A stretch of DNA of 64,000 nucleotides from Burkholderia lata. GTDB lineage: Bacteria; Pseudomonadota; Gammaproteobacteria; Burkholderiales; Burkholderiaceae. This document shows positions 1 to 7,894 of the stretch, in pieces. Numbering within the stretch: position 1 is the first letter of the stretch; each line of letters starts with the position of its first letter. The stretch lies in NCBI RefSeq assembly GCF_902499335.1, contig NZ_CABVQK010000006.1:372001-436000 (forward strand), written 5' to 3'. A model generated the notes under the pieces. It was not told the DNA's origin, ran no database searches, and saw nothing but the letters and a program-made list of their open reading frames with translations. The position numbers and the translations under genes were made by a program.

Positions 1-453
1 CGCACCGGTGACGGTCGCATCGGTCAGTTCGAGCGGCCACAGCGTCAGGTCATGCGCGGTGCGGAATTCGCATGCGGTCTGCTCGGACGCTGCTGGACGC
101 GCGCGCAGCGCGGTGCCGGCCGGCAGCCGCCAGCCTTGCGCGAGGCTGCCTTCGTTCAGCATCGGCGCGAACCGCACGATCGCCATCGACGGCAGCGGCG
201 CGATATAGCCGGGATACACCGCATCGAGCAGCGCCTGCGTGAAGCGCGGAAACTCGGCGTCCATCTTGAGCTGCACGCGCGCGGTGAGGAAGCTGAAGCC
301 TTCGAGCAGCCGCTCGACGTACGGATCGGGCGGCCCCGATTCATTGAGCCGCAGCCGCGCGGCGACCTTCGGGAACTGCTGCGCGAATTCGCCGCCGAGC
401 TCGCGCAGGTACGCGAGTTCGCGGTTGTAGTAGTCGAGCAGGCGCGTATCCAT
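1..453 (-). CDS. tssF: T6SS baseplate protein TssF, N-terminal part
   Basis: TssF is a wedge component of the T6SS baseplate, acting in the cytoplasm under the membrane complex with TssE, TssG and TssK. Only the first 151 codons are in the window; the gene runs off the left edge. The protein begins MDTRLLDYYNRELAYLREL and continues with PDPYVERLLEGFSFLTARVQ, the typical opening of the TssF/ImpG/VasA family. The ATG at 453 lies 4 nt after the tssE stop, so the two are co-transcribed and probably translationally coupled. tssG and tssH usually follow and would lie beyond the window. Confidence 0.93.
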   Translation of the reverse strand, partial: MDTRLLDYYNRELAYLRELGGEFAQQFPKVAARLRLNESGPPDPYVERLLEGFSFLTARVQLKMDAEFPRFTQALLDAVYPGYIAPLPSMAIVRFAPMLNEGSLAQGWRLPAGTALRARPAASEQTACEFRTAHDLTLWPLELTDATVTGA

Positions 454-457
454 CGCG

Positions 458-1006
458 TCAGGCCCCCGTCACCGATTGCAGCGACATCGCGCCCGTTTCG
501 AGATCGAGGTCGGAGCGCAGCACGAATTCGAGCGGATGCGGGATCGACCACAGCGTGCCGCGAATCTCGAACAGCAGCACGTTGTGGCGCCGCTCGCCGG
601 CGCGGCCGCCGGGTGCGTCGATCACGCTGCGGACGTCGACGCTGTCGGGCGCGATGCGCGGCTCGAAGCGGATGATCGCGTCACGGATCGATGCCTCGAC
701 CGACATCCGCTCGACGCCCGACATCGGCTTGCCGACGAGCGGCCGCATCCCGTAGTTGAGCACCGACGCCTGCGCGCGCGGGAACGCCGACCAGTCGACG
801 AAGCCGTCCTCGGCGTTGCGCGTGTTGAGCAGCCACGCGAGATCGCGCAGCACGGCCGCGCGCAGGCGTTCGGTGCCGATCCACTGCGCGCCGGGCGCTT
901 CGGTCGCGCGCTGCGGCGTGTCGTCGGTGAGCCGGTCGAGCAGCGCGGGCTGGAGCCGGTCGCGCAGGCTACGCTCCCGGCCGTCGCGGGTTCGCGGGTC
1001 GTCCAT
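458..1006 (-). CDS. tssE: T6SS baseplate protein TssE (gp25-like)
   Basis: TssE resembles phage T4 gp25 and seeds sheath assembly on the baseplate. The 182-residue product carries the gp25-like region across roughly residues 40-165, including DLAWLLNTRNAED and SVLNYGMRPL, which are family hallmarks, and later the conserved PIHPLEF-like stretch SIPHPLEFVLRSDLDLETG. A GGAG motif lies upstream of the ATG at 1006. It sits between hcp and tssF in the minus-strand operon, with 16 nt to hcp and 4 nt to tssF. Confidence 0.93.
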   Translation of the reverse strand: MDDPRTRDGRERSLRDRLQPALLDRLTDDTPQRATEAPGAQWIGTERLRAAVLRDLAWLLNTRNAEDGFVDWSAFPRAQASVLNYGMRPLVGKPMSGVERMSVEASIRDAIIRFEPRIAPDSVDVRSVIDAPGGRAGERRHNVLLFEIRGTLWSIPHPLEFVLRSDLDLETGAMSLQSVTGA

Positions 1007-1022
1007 GGTCGTCTCCGCGCCG

Positions 1023-1514
1023 TCACATCTCGGTGTTTTCCTTGATGTTCCAGCCGACGGTCACCTCCGCGCCCTTGCCGCCGTTGTCGTTCTGCTGCCA
1101 GTACTGCTTCTTCACCTTCGCGGCCTGGAAGCCGTAGTGCATCATCAGGCGGTCGGCGACGTCGCCCGGATCGATGCCCGCGACCTGCGCGGACGTGACG
1201 AGCACTTCCTGCAGCGTCACGCGCATGAACTCGACCTGCGTGCCGCCCGTCTTGCAGGCGGATATCTCGACCGTCGAAAGGTGCTTGCCGTTCGCACAGT
1301 TCTTGATGATCGCGGGCGCGCCCTTGTCCATGTACGCGGCGACGACGAGATCGTTGAAGCTCGCCTTGCCCGCGTTGCCGCCGCTGCCGCTCGCCATCGC
1401 GCCCGGCTGGCTCGCGCCCCACGTGAACGACTGGATGTCGGTCCAGCCCTTGTGCTGGGCGTCCGCCGATTCGCCGGTCACGCCGTCCACCTTCATAAAC
1501 ATTGCCACGCCCAT
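1023..1514 (-). CDS. hcp: T6SS tube protein Hcp (TssD)
   Basis: Hcp hexamers stack into the inner tube that is propelled by sheath contraction and also carry small effectors. The 163-residue protein starts MGVAMFMKVDGVTGES and contains GWTDIQSFTWGASQPG and later VEFMRVTLQEVLVTSAQV, all standard Hcp features. There is no C-terminal extension, so it is a plain structural Hcp and not an evolved effector fusion. The start is supported by a GGAG motif 6 nt upstream. It follows tssC after a gap of 71 nt, which may let hcp reach a higher expression level. Confidence 0.95.
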   Translation of the reverse strand: MGVAMFMKVDGVTGESADAQHKGWTDIQSFTWGASQPGAMASGSGGNAGKASFNDLVVAAYMDKGAPAIIKNCANGKHLSTVEISACKTGGTQVEFMRVTLQEVLVTSAQVAGIDPGDVADRLMMHYGFQAAKVKKQYWQQNDNGGKGAEVTVGWNIKENTEM

Positions 1515-1585
1515 TGCCGTCTCCGTTTCAGTGCGATGTCAGGATGAATGCCGCGTTGAATGCCGATCGTTGCCTGCTCCGCCGC

Positions 1586-3094
1586 TCACTCGTTGGCCGC
1601 CTTCGCGGTCGGCAGCCGCGAGATGAGCCGCAGCGACACCGTGAGCCCTTCGAGCTGGTAGTGCGGCCGCAGGAAGAATTTCGACGTGTAATAGCCGGGG
1701 TTGTCCTCGACCTCGTCGACGACCACCTGCGCCGCCGCGAGCGGCTTGCGCGCCTTGGTTTCCTGCGACGAATTGATGGGGTCGCCGTCGACGTAGTTCA
1801 TGATCCAGTCGTTCAGCCAGCGCTCCATGTCGTCGCGTTCGCGGAACGAGCCGATCTTGTCGCGCACGATGCACTTCAGGTAATGCGCGAAGCGGCAGCA
1901 CGCGAACAGGTACGGCAGGCGGCCGGACAGCCGTGCGTTCGCGGTCGCGTCGGGATCGTGGTACTCGGCCGGCTGGTACAGCGACTGCGCGCCGATGAAC
2001 GCCGCGAAATCCGAGTTCTTCCGGTGCACGAACGGCATGAAGCCGTTCTTCGCGAGCTCGGCCTCGCGGCGGTCGCTGATCGCGATCTCGGTCGGGCATT
2101 TCTGGTCGACGCCGCCGTCGTCGGTCGGGAACGTGTGGCTCGGCAGCCCTTCGACCGCCCCGCCCGATTCGACGCCGCGGATCGACGAACACCAGCCGAA
2201 CTGCTTGAACGAGCGGTTGATGTTCGCGGCCATCGCGTATGCCGAGTTCGCCCACGTGTAGCGGTCGTGGTTCGCGGCGTCGGTGTCTTCCTCGAAGTCG
2301 AATTCGTCGACCGGGTTGGTGCGTGCGCCGTACGGCAGCCGCGCGAGAAAGCGCGGCATCGCGAGGCCGACGTAGCGCGAATCCTCCGACTGCCGCAGGC
2401 TGCGCCACGCCGCGTATTCGGTGTTCTGGAAGATCTTCGTCAGGTCGCGCGGGTTCGACAGTTCCTGCCACGAATCCATCTGCATCAGCTCCGGCGACGC
2501 GCCGGCAATGAACGGCGCGTGCGCGGCCGCCGCAATCTTCGACAGCTCGCCGAGCATCTCGACGTCGGGCGGGCTGTGGTTGAAATGGAAGTCGCCGACC
2601 AGGCAGCCGAACGGCTCGCCGCCGAACTGTCCGTATTCCTCTTCGTAGATCTTGCGGAACAGCGGGCTCTGGTCCCACGCGACGCCCTTGTAGCGCTTCA
2701 GCATCCGCGCGACCTCGTTGCGCGACGCCGGCAGCGCCTTGATCTTCAGCAGCTCGTCGGTCTCGGTGTGCGTGACGAGGTAATGCAGCCCGCGCCACGC
2801 GCCTTCGAGCGTCTGGAACTCGTTGTGATGGAGGATCTGGTTGATCTGCTCGGACAGCTTGCGGTCGATCTCCGCGATGATCTGCTTCACGCTGCCGTAC
2901 GCATCGGTCGTCATGCCGACCGTATGTTCGAGCGCCTGCTGCGCGAGCGTGCGCACCGCGCGCTCGACCGATTCGCGCGCCTCGGCCGTCTTCGGCTTGA
3001 ACTCCTTCTGCAGCAGCGCGGCGAATTCGTCGTGCGCAAACGCAGGTTGCGCGGCCTCGCGCGCGTCGACGCGGGATTGGACGGGATCATTCAT
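1586..3094 (-). CDS. tssC: T6SS contractile sheath large subunit TssC
   Basis: TssC forms the contractile sheath together with TssB. The 502-residue length fits the family. Visible hallmarks include EIDRKLSEQINQILHH near residue 80, LEGAWRGLHYLV just after it, FGCLVGDFHFNHSPPDVE near 160 and the C-terminal FFLRPHYQLEGLTVSLRLIS that lines the sheath. It overlaps the end of tssB by 8 nt, so both subunits are translationally coupled and made in matched amounts. A glycine-rich VDQKCPTEIAISDRREAEL stretch is as expected for the family. Confidence 0.96.
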   Translation of the reverse strand: MNDPVQSRVDAREAAQPAFAHDEFAALLQKEFKPKTAEARESVERAVRTLAQQALEHTVGMTTDAYGSVKQIIAEIDRKLSEQINQILHHNEFQTLEGAWRGLHYLVTHTETDELLKIKALPASRNEVARMLKRYKGVAWDQSPLFRKIYEEEYGQFGGEPFGCLVGDFHFNHSPPDVEMLGELSKIAAAAHAPFIAGASPELMQMDSWQELSNPRDLTKIFQNTEYAAWRSLRQSEDSRYVGLAMPRFLARLPYGARTNPVDEFDFEEDTDAANHDRYTWANSAYAMAANINRSFKQFGWCSSIRGVESGGAVEGLPSHTFPTDDGGVDQKCPTEIAISDRREAELAKNGFMPFVHRKNSDFAAFIGAQSLYQPAEYHDPDATANARLSGRLPYLFACCRFAHYLKCIVRDKIGSFRERDDMERWLNDWIMNYVDGDPINSSQETKARKPLAAAQVVVDEVEDNPGYYTSKFFLRPHYQLEGLTVSLRLISRLPTAKAANE

Positions 3095-3641
3095 CGCGGG
3101 CCTCCGGTTGGGTCGCGTCGCCGCCCTGCGCGGGCTCGTGCGGGTTGCGCACGAGGGTCTTCAGCAGGTCGGGATCGTTGATCGCGCGCTCGATCAGTTG
3201 CTCGGCGCCGTGCTTGCCGTCCATGTACGACAGCAGGTTCGACAGCTCGGTGCGCGCTTCCAGCAGCCGGCGCAGCGCGTCGACGTTGCGCGCGATCGCG
3301 GCCGGCGAGAAATCGTCGATCTGCTCGAACGTCATGTCGACGTTGAGCATCCCCTCGCCCGTTAGCGTGTTCGGCACCTGGAACGCGACGCGCGGCGCGA
3401 CCGATTTCATCCGCTCGTCGAAGTTGTCGACGTCGATCTCGAGAAACTTGCGCTCCGGCAGGTCGGGAAGCGGCTCGGCACGCTTGCCCGCCAGGTCCGA
3501 AATCACGCCCATCACGAACGGCAATTGCACCTTGCGTTCGGCGCCGTAGGTCTCGACGTCGTACTCGATCTGCACGCGCGGGGCCCGATTGCGCGCGATG
3601 AACTTCTGTCCGCTGCCCGCCGCCTTGGTTCTGTCCGTCAT
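3087..3641 (-). CDS. tssB: T6SS contractile sheath small subunit TssB
   Basis: TssB pairs with TssC in the contractile sheath. The 184-residue protein carries RVQIEYDVETYGAERKVQLPFVMGVISDL near its start, which is the defining TssB segment, and a C-terminal helix around LLSYMDGKHGAEQLIERAI. I start it at the ATG at 3641, because AGGAG lies 6 nt upstream; a GTG five codons earlier would place that ribosome site inside the gene. It is followed by tssC with an 8-nt overlap and preceded by tssA after 73 nt. Confidence 0.95.
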   Translation of the reverse strand: MTDRTKAAGSGQKFIARNRAPRVQIEYDVETYGAERKVQLPFVMGVISDLAGKRAEPLPDLPERKFLEIDVDNFDERMKSVAPRVAFQVPNTLTGEGMLNVDMTFEQIDDFSPAAIARNVDALRRLLEARTELSNLLSYMDGKHGAEQLIERAINDPDLLKTLVRNPHEPAQGGDATQPEARDE

Positions 3642-3714
3642 CGTCCACTCCTTCACATCGATCAGGTTGCGCAGTCCGTCGCCGCCGCCCGCATGGCGGC
3701 GCCTTTCGTTCGTT

Positions 3715-4827
3715 TCATTCGCTTCGCTCGCCGCTCAGCAGGTCCAGCTTCGGCAGGCTCTCCGGCGCGAGATCGCGGATGATTTCGTAGAAGTCGAGCG
3801 TGAGCAGCCGCTGGGCGCGCCGCAGCAGCAACGGCGCGGGATGGCTCGGCTCGTGCTGCTCGAAATAGCGGCACATCTTGTCGAGGCCGATGCGCACGTC
3901 GTCGCGGCTCGTGATCTCGGCATCGCGCCACGCGTGGGCGTTCGGCATCGCTGCCGCTGTGGTTGCTGAGGGTCTGGCCTGCGACACGTCGCCGGGCGCG
4001 GCCTGCTGCACGTCGGGTGAGACCGGTTGCGGCTCGGTCAGCGGCACGTCGCGCACGATCCGCTGCAGCGCCTTCTCCGCATCGCCTTCGTCGGGCGCCC
4101 ATTCGCGGCCCAGCCTGTCCGTCACGCACACGCGGATCGCATCCAGCGCGTGCAGTGCCGCACGCGCCGCGTCGAGCGGCGTCGTGCCGTCGCCGCGCGT
4201 GGCCGACAGCGCGGCCAGCAGGCTTTCGCGGCTGCCGGCCACGGGGCTGCCGGTGTCGTCGCGGCCGTCGAGCAGCCGTTCGGCGTCGCGCACGCTCGGC
4301 CCGCCGTCGAACAGCGGCTGGCGGCGTGCCGCGCGTGCGCAGTCGTGCGCGCCGGCTACCTCGGCGAGCGCGTTCATCCGCGGCGTCGGGTCGTGTTCGC
4401 CGTCCGCGTCGAGCCGCGGATGCAGGTCGTCCCAGCGGCGCTCGAGCAGGTTCGCGACGAGCGTGAGCGCATCCGCATAGCCGGGAATGCCGTGTTGCTC
4501 GGTCCAGCTTCGCGCAAGACAGGCAATGACGCGCAGGTCCTTCGTTCGCGCGGACAGCGCCAGCGCGAGCCGCTCGACCGCGCGCCAGTCGGGCGCTTCG
4601 GCCGGGATCACGGTGTCGCCGTACTGCTGCTCGGCGCGCGGCGTCGCGCGCTCCTGCAACTGCAGGAACTCGGCGTCGTACTCGAGGTTCGCGCCGCACG
4701 GCGCATCGGGCGCGACATCCGCGAGCAGCTGGCCGATCAGGTCCGCGCGCGGCGTCGCCGGCATGCCGGGCGGCACCGTGGACAATGCGGCGGCCAGCGC
4801 CGCCTGGCTGACGTCATTCGAATGCAT
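3715..4827 (-). CDS. tssA: T6SS baseplate/cap protein TssA
   Basis: TssA caps or primes the baseplate and coordinates tube and sheath growth. The 370-residue protein has the ImpA N-terminal domain over about residues 30-140, seen in DAPCGANLEYDAEFLQLQ, PDWRAVERLALALSARTKDLRV and LTLVANLLERRWDDLHPRLD. The C-terminal part ends in a helix-rich segment, DVRIGLDKMCRYFEQHEPSHPAP followed by RRAQRLLTLDFYEIIRDLAP, that matches short TssA proteins. Its start overlaps the end of the upstream kinase gene by 14 nt, which implies coupling. Confidence 0.93.
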   Translation of the reverse strand: MHSNDVSQAALAAALSTVPPGMPATPRADLIGQLLADVAPDAPCGANLEYDAEFLQLQERATPRAEQQYGDTVIPAEAPDWRAVERLALALSARTKDLRVIACLARSWTEQHGIPGYADALTLVANLLERRWDDLHPRLDADGEHDPTPRMNALAEVAGAHDCARAARRQPLFDGGPSVRDAERLLDGRDDTGSPVAGSRESLLAALSATRGDGTTPLDAARAALHALDAIRVCVTDRLGREWAPDEGDAEKALQRIVRDVPLTEPQPVSPDVQQAAPGDVSQARPSATTAAAMPNAHAWRDAEITSRDDVRIGLDKMCRYFEQHEPSHPAPLLLRRAQRLLTLDFYEIIRDLAPESLPKLDLLSGERSE

Positions 4828-7162
4828 AGTCGATGTTGACCGGTTTGCTGCCGAAGTCGATCGCCACGGTGCGGTGCAACGACGGCAGCGAGCCGTTGCG
4901 GATCTCGATCACGTAGACGCCCGGCGTCAGCGATACGGAGCGCAGCGGCGGGCTCGCGCCGCGCCGCGCGCCGTTCACGTACACGTCGCCCCATGGCCGC
5001 ACGTTGAAACGCACCTGCACGGTTTCCTGCGCCTTCGGCGAACGCGGTTGCTGTTCGGCGGGCAGCACGTTCACGGCGGCGATGACCGCGTCGGTTTCCG
5101 GCGGTGGTTTCGGCACTGGGGTGGGCCTGGCCGTCGGTGCGGCGGCCGCTTCCGACCGCGGCACGTTGACGATGCGCTCCGACGCGTCGAGGCTGCCGGC
5201 GGGCGCGATGGTCGAGCTGGAACCGGCCGGCGCTGGCGCCGGGTTCGTCACGGTGGTCGCGACCTGCGGCGCAGGCGTGGCGGCTTCAACGGCCGGCGAG
5301 GCGGCCGGCTCGGCGGCGACGGGTGGCGGCGGAACCAGTGCGGACGATCCGGCCGGCAGGCTGGACGGCGGCACGACCGTCGGTGTCGGCCCCTGCTGGG
5401 CCAGCGTGGCGGCCGGCGTGCTCGCGGGCGGTGGCGTACCGGCCTGCGGCGGGTTCGCGACCGGCGTGGGCTCGTCAGCGACGCGGGCGGGACGTGACAG
5501 ATAGGTCGCGGCTAGCCCCACGGCGATCAGCGCGACGAGCGCGCTGCCGACGTAGACCGGCAGGTGGCGGTTGCGCGATCCAGCGGGAGCCTGGCCGCGT
5601 TGGGTGCCGGTGGGCACCGAAGCGCCGCCTGATGACGAGGCTGATGCGGCGGGATGCGGTGCGGTCGCACCGGCGGCGCCGGCAGCGGCCGACGCGTTCG
5701 CATTCCCGGAACCTGCTGCACCACGCGCACCGATGTCCGTGTCGGTGCTTGTGGATCGCGTACCGGCTTCGCCCTGTGCGTCAGCTCTTGCAGCGGGCGA
5801 TTCTTTCGCGCGTTCGACGTTTCCTTGCGGTGCGCCGGAATCAACGGGTTTGTCAGCAGGGTTCTCAGTCGCATGCGATTCGGACGCTGCGAGCGTACCC
5901 GCAGCCGCGATCGCGGCACCTTGCGCGACCGCTTTGGACGTCGAACGCGCATCATCGGCCTGCGGCTTTGCGCCGGAAACGCCAGACGATGCGGATGCCG
6001 TGTTCGTGGACGCAGACACATGATCCGCACCGGCGGACGTCGACGGCCGCCCATCCGGCGCAACGTTGCCCGAAGCGGTCCCGCCAGTGCCGATCGAAGT
6101 CGCGGCAGCAGCGGATGCAGTACCGGCCCCGGCAGAAACCTCACCTTTCCCTTCCCCGCTCCTGCCCGCCTCACTCACCGGCGGCACGACCGCCGCGCCA
6201 TACCCGCCACCCGTCCCGAAGTCCCGCAACCCGAGCTCCGTCGCAAACGCCGCGACCGATTCCGGCCGATCCGGAATCCGCAACTGCAGCGCATGATCGA
6301 CCGCTGCGAGAAACGCCGGGCTGTACACCTCGCCGGCCGGCAGTTCGCGCGACGCAAGCGGCCGGTATGTGTCCTTGATGCTGCGCACGACGGCAGCCGG
6401 CGGCAGTTCGCCGGTGATCATCGCGTGCATCACCGCGCCGAGCGCATAGAGATCGGTCCACGGCCCCTGGCTGAATGCGGGATCGTCGGTGTACTGCTCG
6501 ATCGGCGCGTAGCCGGGCTTGATCATCATCGCGCCGTCGTCGACCAGATCGCCGATCCGTTTGCGCGCCGCGCCGAAGTCGAGCAGGATCGCGCTGCCGT
6601 TCGGGCGGATCAGCACGTTGTCGAGCGCGACGTCGCGATGGAAGCACTGCGCGCGATGCAGCGTGTCGAGCGCACCGAGCAGCGCGCCGACGATGTTGCG
6701 CAACTGCGTCTCGCTGATCCGCATCCCGCCGTCGAGCAACTGCTTGAGCGTGCGCCCTTCGTAGAACGGCATCACCATGTACGCGGTGCCGTGGCTTTCC
6801 CAGAAATGCAGGACCTTGACGAGGCCCGGATGGTCGAATTGCGCGAGCAGGCGAGCCTCGTTGAGGAACGCGCCGCGCCCGGCGTCGAACGCCTGTGCGA
6901 ACCGCTCGGAGCGCAGCGACACCGTATAGTCGCCGCCGCGCGTGGCCAGCATCGACGGCATGTACTCCTTGATCGCGACCGCGCGCCGCAGCGTGCGGTC
7001 GAATGCGCGATAGACGATCCCGAAGCCGCCGATGCCCAGCACCTCGTCGAGCTGCAGTTCGCCCAGGCGATGGCCGAGCGGCAGCGGCCGCACCGTGAAT
7101 TCGGATGCGTCGCCGCGTGTCGCCGTGTCGTGCTCGTTGTCTCTCGATTCAGCGCCCTTCAT
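4814..7162 (-). CDS. Membrane Ser/Thr kinase with C-terminal PEGA domain, T6SS regulator (PpkA-like role)
   Basis: This is a Hanks-type protein kinase probably controlling T6SS assembly by threonine phosphorylation. The 782-residue protein shows a complete kinase domain at about 35-315: glycine loop GIGGFGIVYRA (43-53), Lys65, catalytic HRDVALDN (175-182) and DFG (195-197). A long Ala/Ser/Thr/Pro-rich linker follows, then one membrane span near 535-557 (YVGSALVALIAVGLAATYL), a proline-rich stretch and a C-terminal PEGA-type domain (about 715-782, DVYVNGARRGASPPLRSVSL). The Pseudomonas PpkA has a VWA domain at this end instead. I chose the ATG at 7162, with AGGTGG upstream, over a GTG three codons earlier. 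Kinase, TagF and the FHA protein TagH in one locus suggest one pathway; no PppA-type phosphatase is in the window. Confidence 0.9.
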   Translation of the reverse strand: MKGAESRDNEHDTATRGDASEFTVRPLPLGHRLGELQLDEVLGIGGFGIVYRAFDRTLRRAVAIKEYMPSMLATRGGDYTVSLRSERFAQAFDAGRGAFLNEARLLAQFDHPGLVKVLHFWESHGTAYMVMPFYEGRTLKQLLDGGMRISETQLRNIVGALLGALDTLHRAQCFHRDVALDNVLIRPNGSAILLDFGAARKRIGDLVDDGAMMIKPGYAPIEQYTDDPAFSQGPWTDLYALGAVMHAMITGELPPAAVVRSIKDTYRPLASRELPAGEVYSPAFLAAVDHALQLRIPDRPESVAAFATELGLRDFGTGGGYGAAVVPPVSEAGRSGEGKGEVSAGAGTASAAAATSIGTGGTASGNVAPDGRPSTSAGADHVSASTNTASASSGVSGAKPQADDARSTSKAVAQGAAIAAAGTLAASESHATENPADKPVDSGAPQGNVERAKESPAARADAQGEAGTRSTSTDTDIGARGAAGSGNANASAAAGAAGATAPHPAASASSSGGASVPTGTQRGQAPAGSRNRHLPVYVGSALVALIAVGLAATYLSRPARVADEPTPVANPPQAGTPPPASTPAATLAQQGPTPTVVPPSSLPAGSSALVPPPPVAAEPAASPAVEAATPAPQVATTVTNPAPAPAGSSSTIAPAGSLDASERIVNVPRSEAAAAPTARPTPVPKPPPETDAVIAAVNVLPAEQQPRSPKAQETVQVRFNVRPWGDVYVNGARRGASPPLRSVSLTPGVYVIEIRNGSLPSLHRTVAIDFGSKPVNIDYAFE

Positions 7163-7234
7163 CTCCACCACCTCTCGAAACCGCGTCCTTTCCGCCCGCC
7201 GCGCCCGGCGGCCCGCCCACCTTCGGCCGGGCCG

Positions 7235-7894
7235 CTAGCCGCCGCCGAACAACGTCAGGAACAGCGCGTTGTCGGGCGTGCCCGTATGCGCATGCGTGCG
7301 CAGCGGCGAGCCGTCCGCGCGGTTGGTCCACCAGAAGCTGGTGCCGCCATGCGGATCGAAGTATCCGGACAGCCCCGGCCACGCGGCCGGCGCCGGCATG
7401 CCGTCGACGATGTCCGCGTACGTGTCGTCGCCCGGTGCGAGCCGCACGCACTCCAGCATCTGCTCGAGATCGCCCGGCGCGCGCGCATGGCGGATCGCGT
7501 CGAGCAGCGCCTGGCCGACCTGCCAGTAGAACGCGTCGGCCGCATCGGGCAACCCGTTCCAGTAGTCGGCCGCGCGCATCGGCAGCGTGACGATCACCGG
7601 GTAGTAGCGCCCCACGCGGTCACAGCTCGGCGCGAGGCAGCCCGGCTGAATGCACGACGCACCGGCGCCCGCCGGAATCAGGAAATTCCAGACCGGCGCG
7701 ACCGTGTAGTGGCGCTCGATCTCGTCCGCGCCGCGCTGGCGCATCGCGGCCATCCCCTGCTGGAGCCAGCGCTCCCACCACAGCGCGAGCGCATGCGGCA
7801 ACCGGCTGTTCACGAAGTCGCCGGCGCCGGGAATCTTCCCGTACCAGGCCGGCGTATCGCCGTCGGTACGCGTGAACGGCGGTGTCGGACTCAT
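7235..7894 (-). CDS. tagF: T6SS regulator TagF
   Basis: TagF proteins act as post-translational repressors of T6SS firing, in Pseudomonas by binding the FHA protein. The 219-residue product has the family opening AWYGKIPGAGDFVNSRLP near residue 15 and the following LALWWERWLQQGM, and later WNFLIPAGAGASC and GRYYPVIVTLPM. The ATG at 7894 overlaps the tssM stop as ATGA. An ATG at 7909, with GGAG 8 nt upstream, is a credible alternative start and would add MPSEA. There is no fused phosphatase domain. It lies between tssM and the kinase gene. Confidence 0.9.
   Translation of the reverse strand: MSPTPPFTRTDGDTPAWYGKIPGAGDFVNSRLPHALALWWERWLQQGMAAMRQRGADEIERHYTVAPVWNFLIPAGAGASCIQPGCLAPSCDRVGRYYPVIVTLPMRAADYWNGLPDAADAFYWQVGQALLDAIRHARAPGDLEQMLECVRLAPGDDTYADIVDGMPAPAAWPGLSGYFDPHGGTSFWWTNRADGSPLRTHAHTGTPDNALFLTLFGGG

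Noticed and set aside
1502..3181. A 559-codon open frame on the plus strand
   Set aside because: It lies opposite tssC and tssB, whose products match known families in full; the antisense product is Arg/Val-rich.
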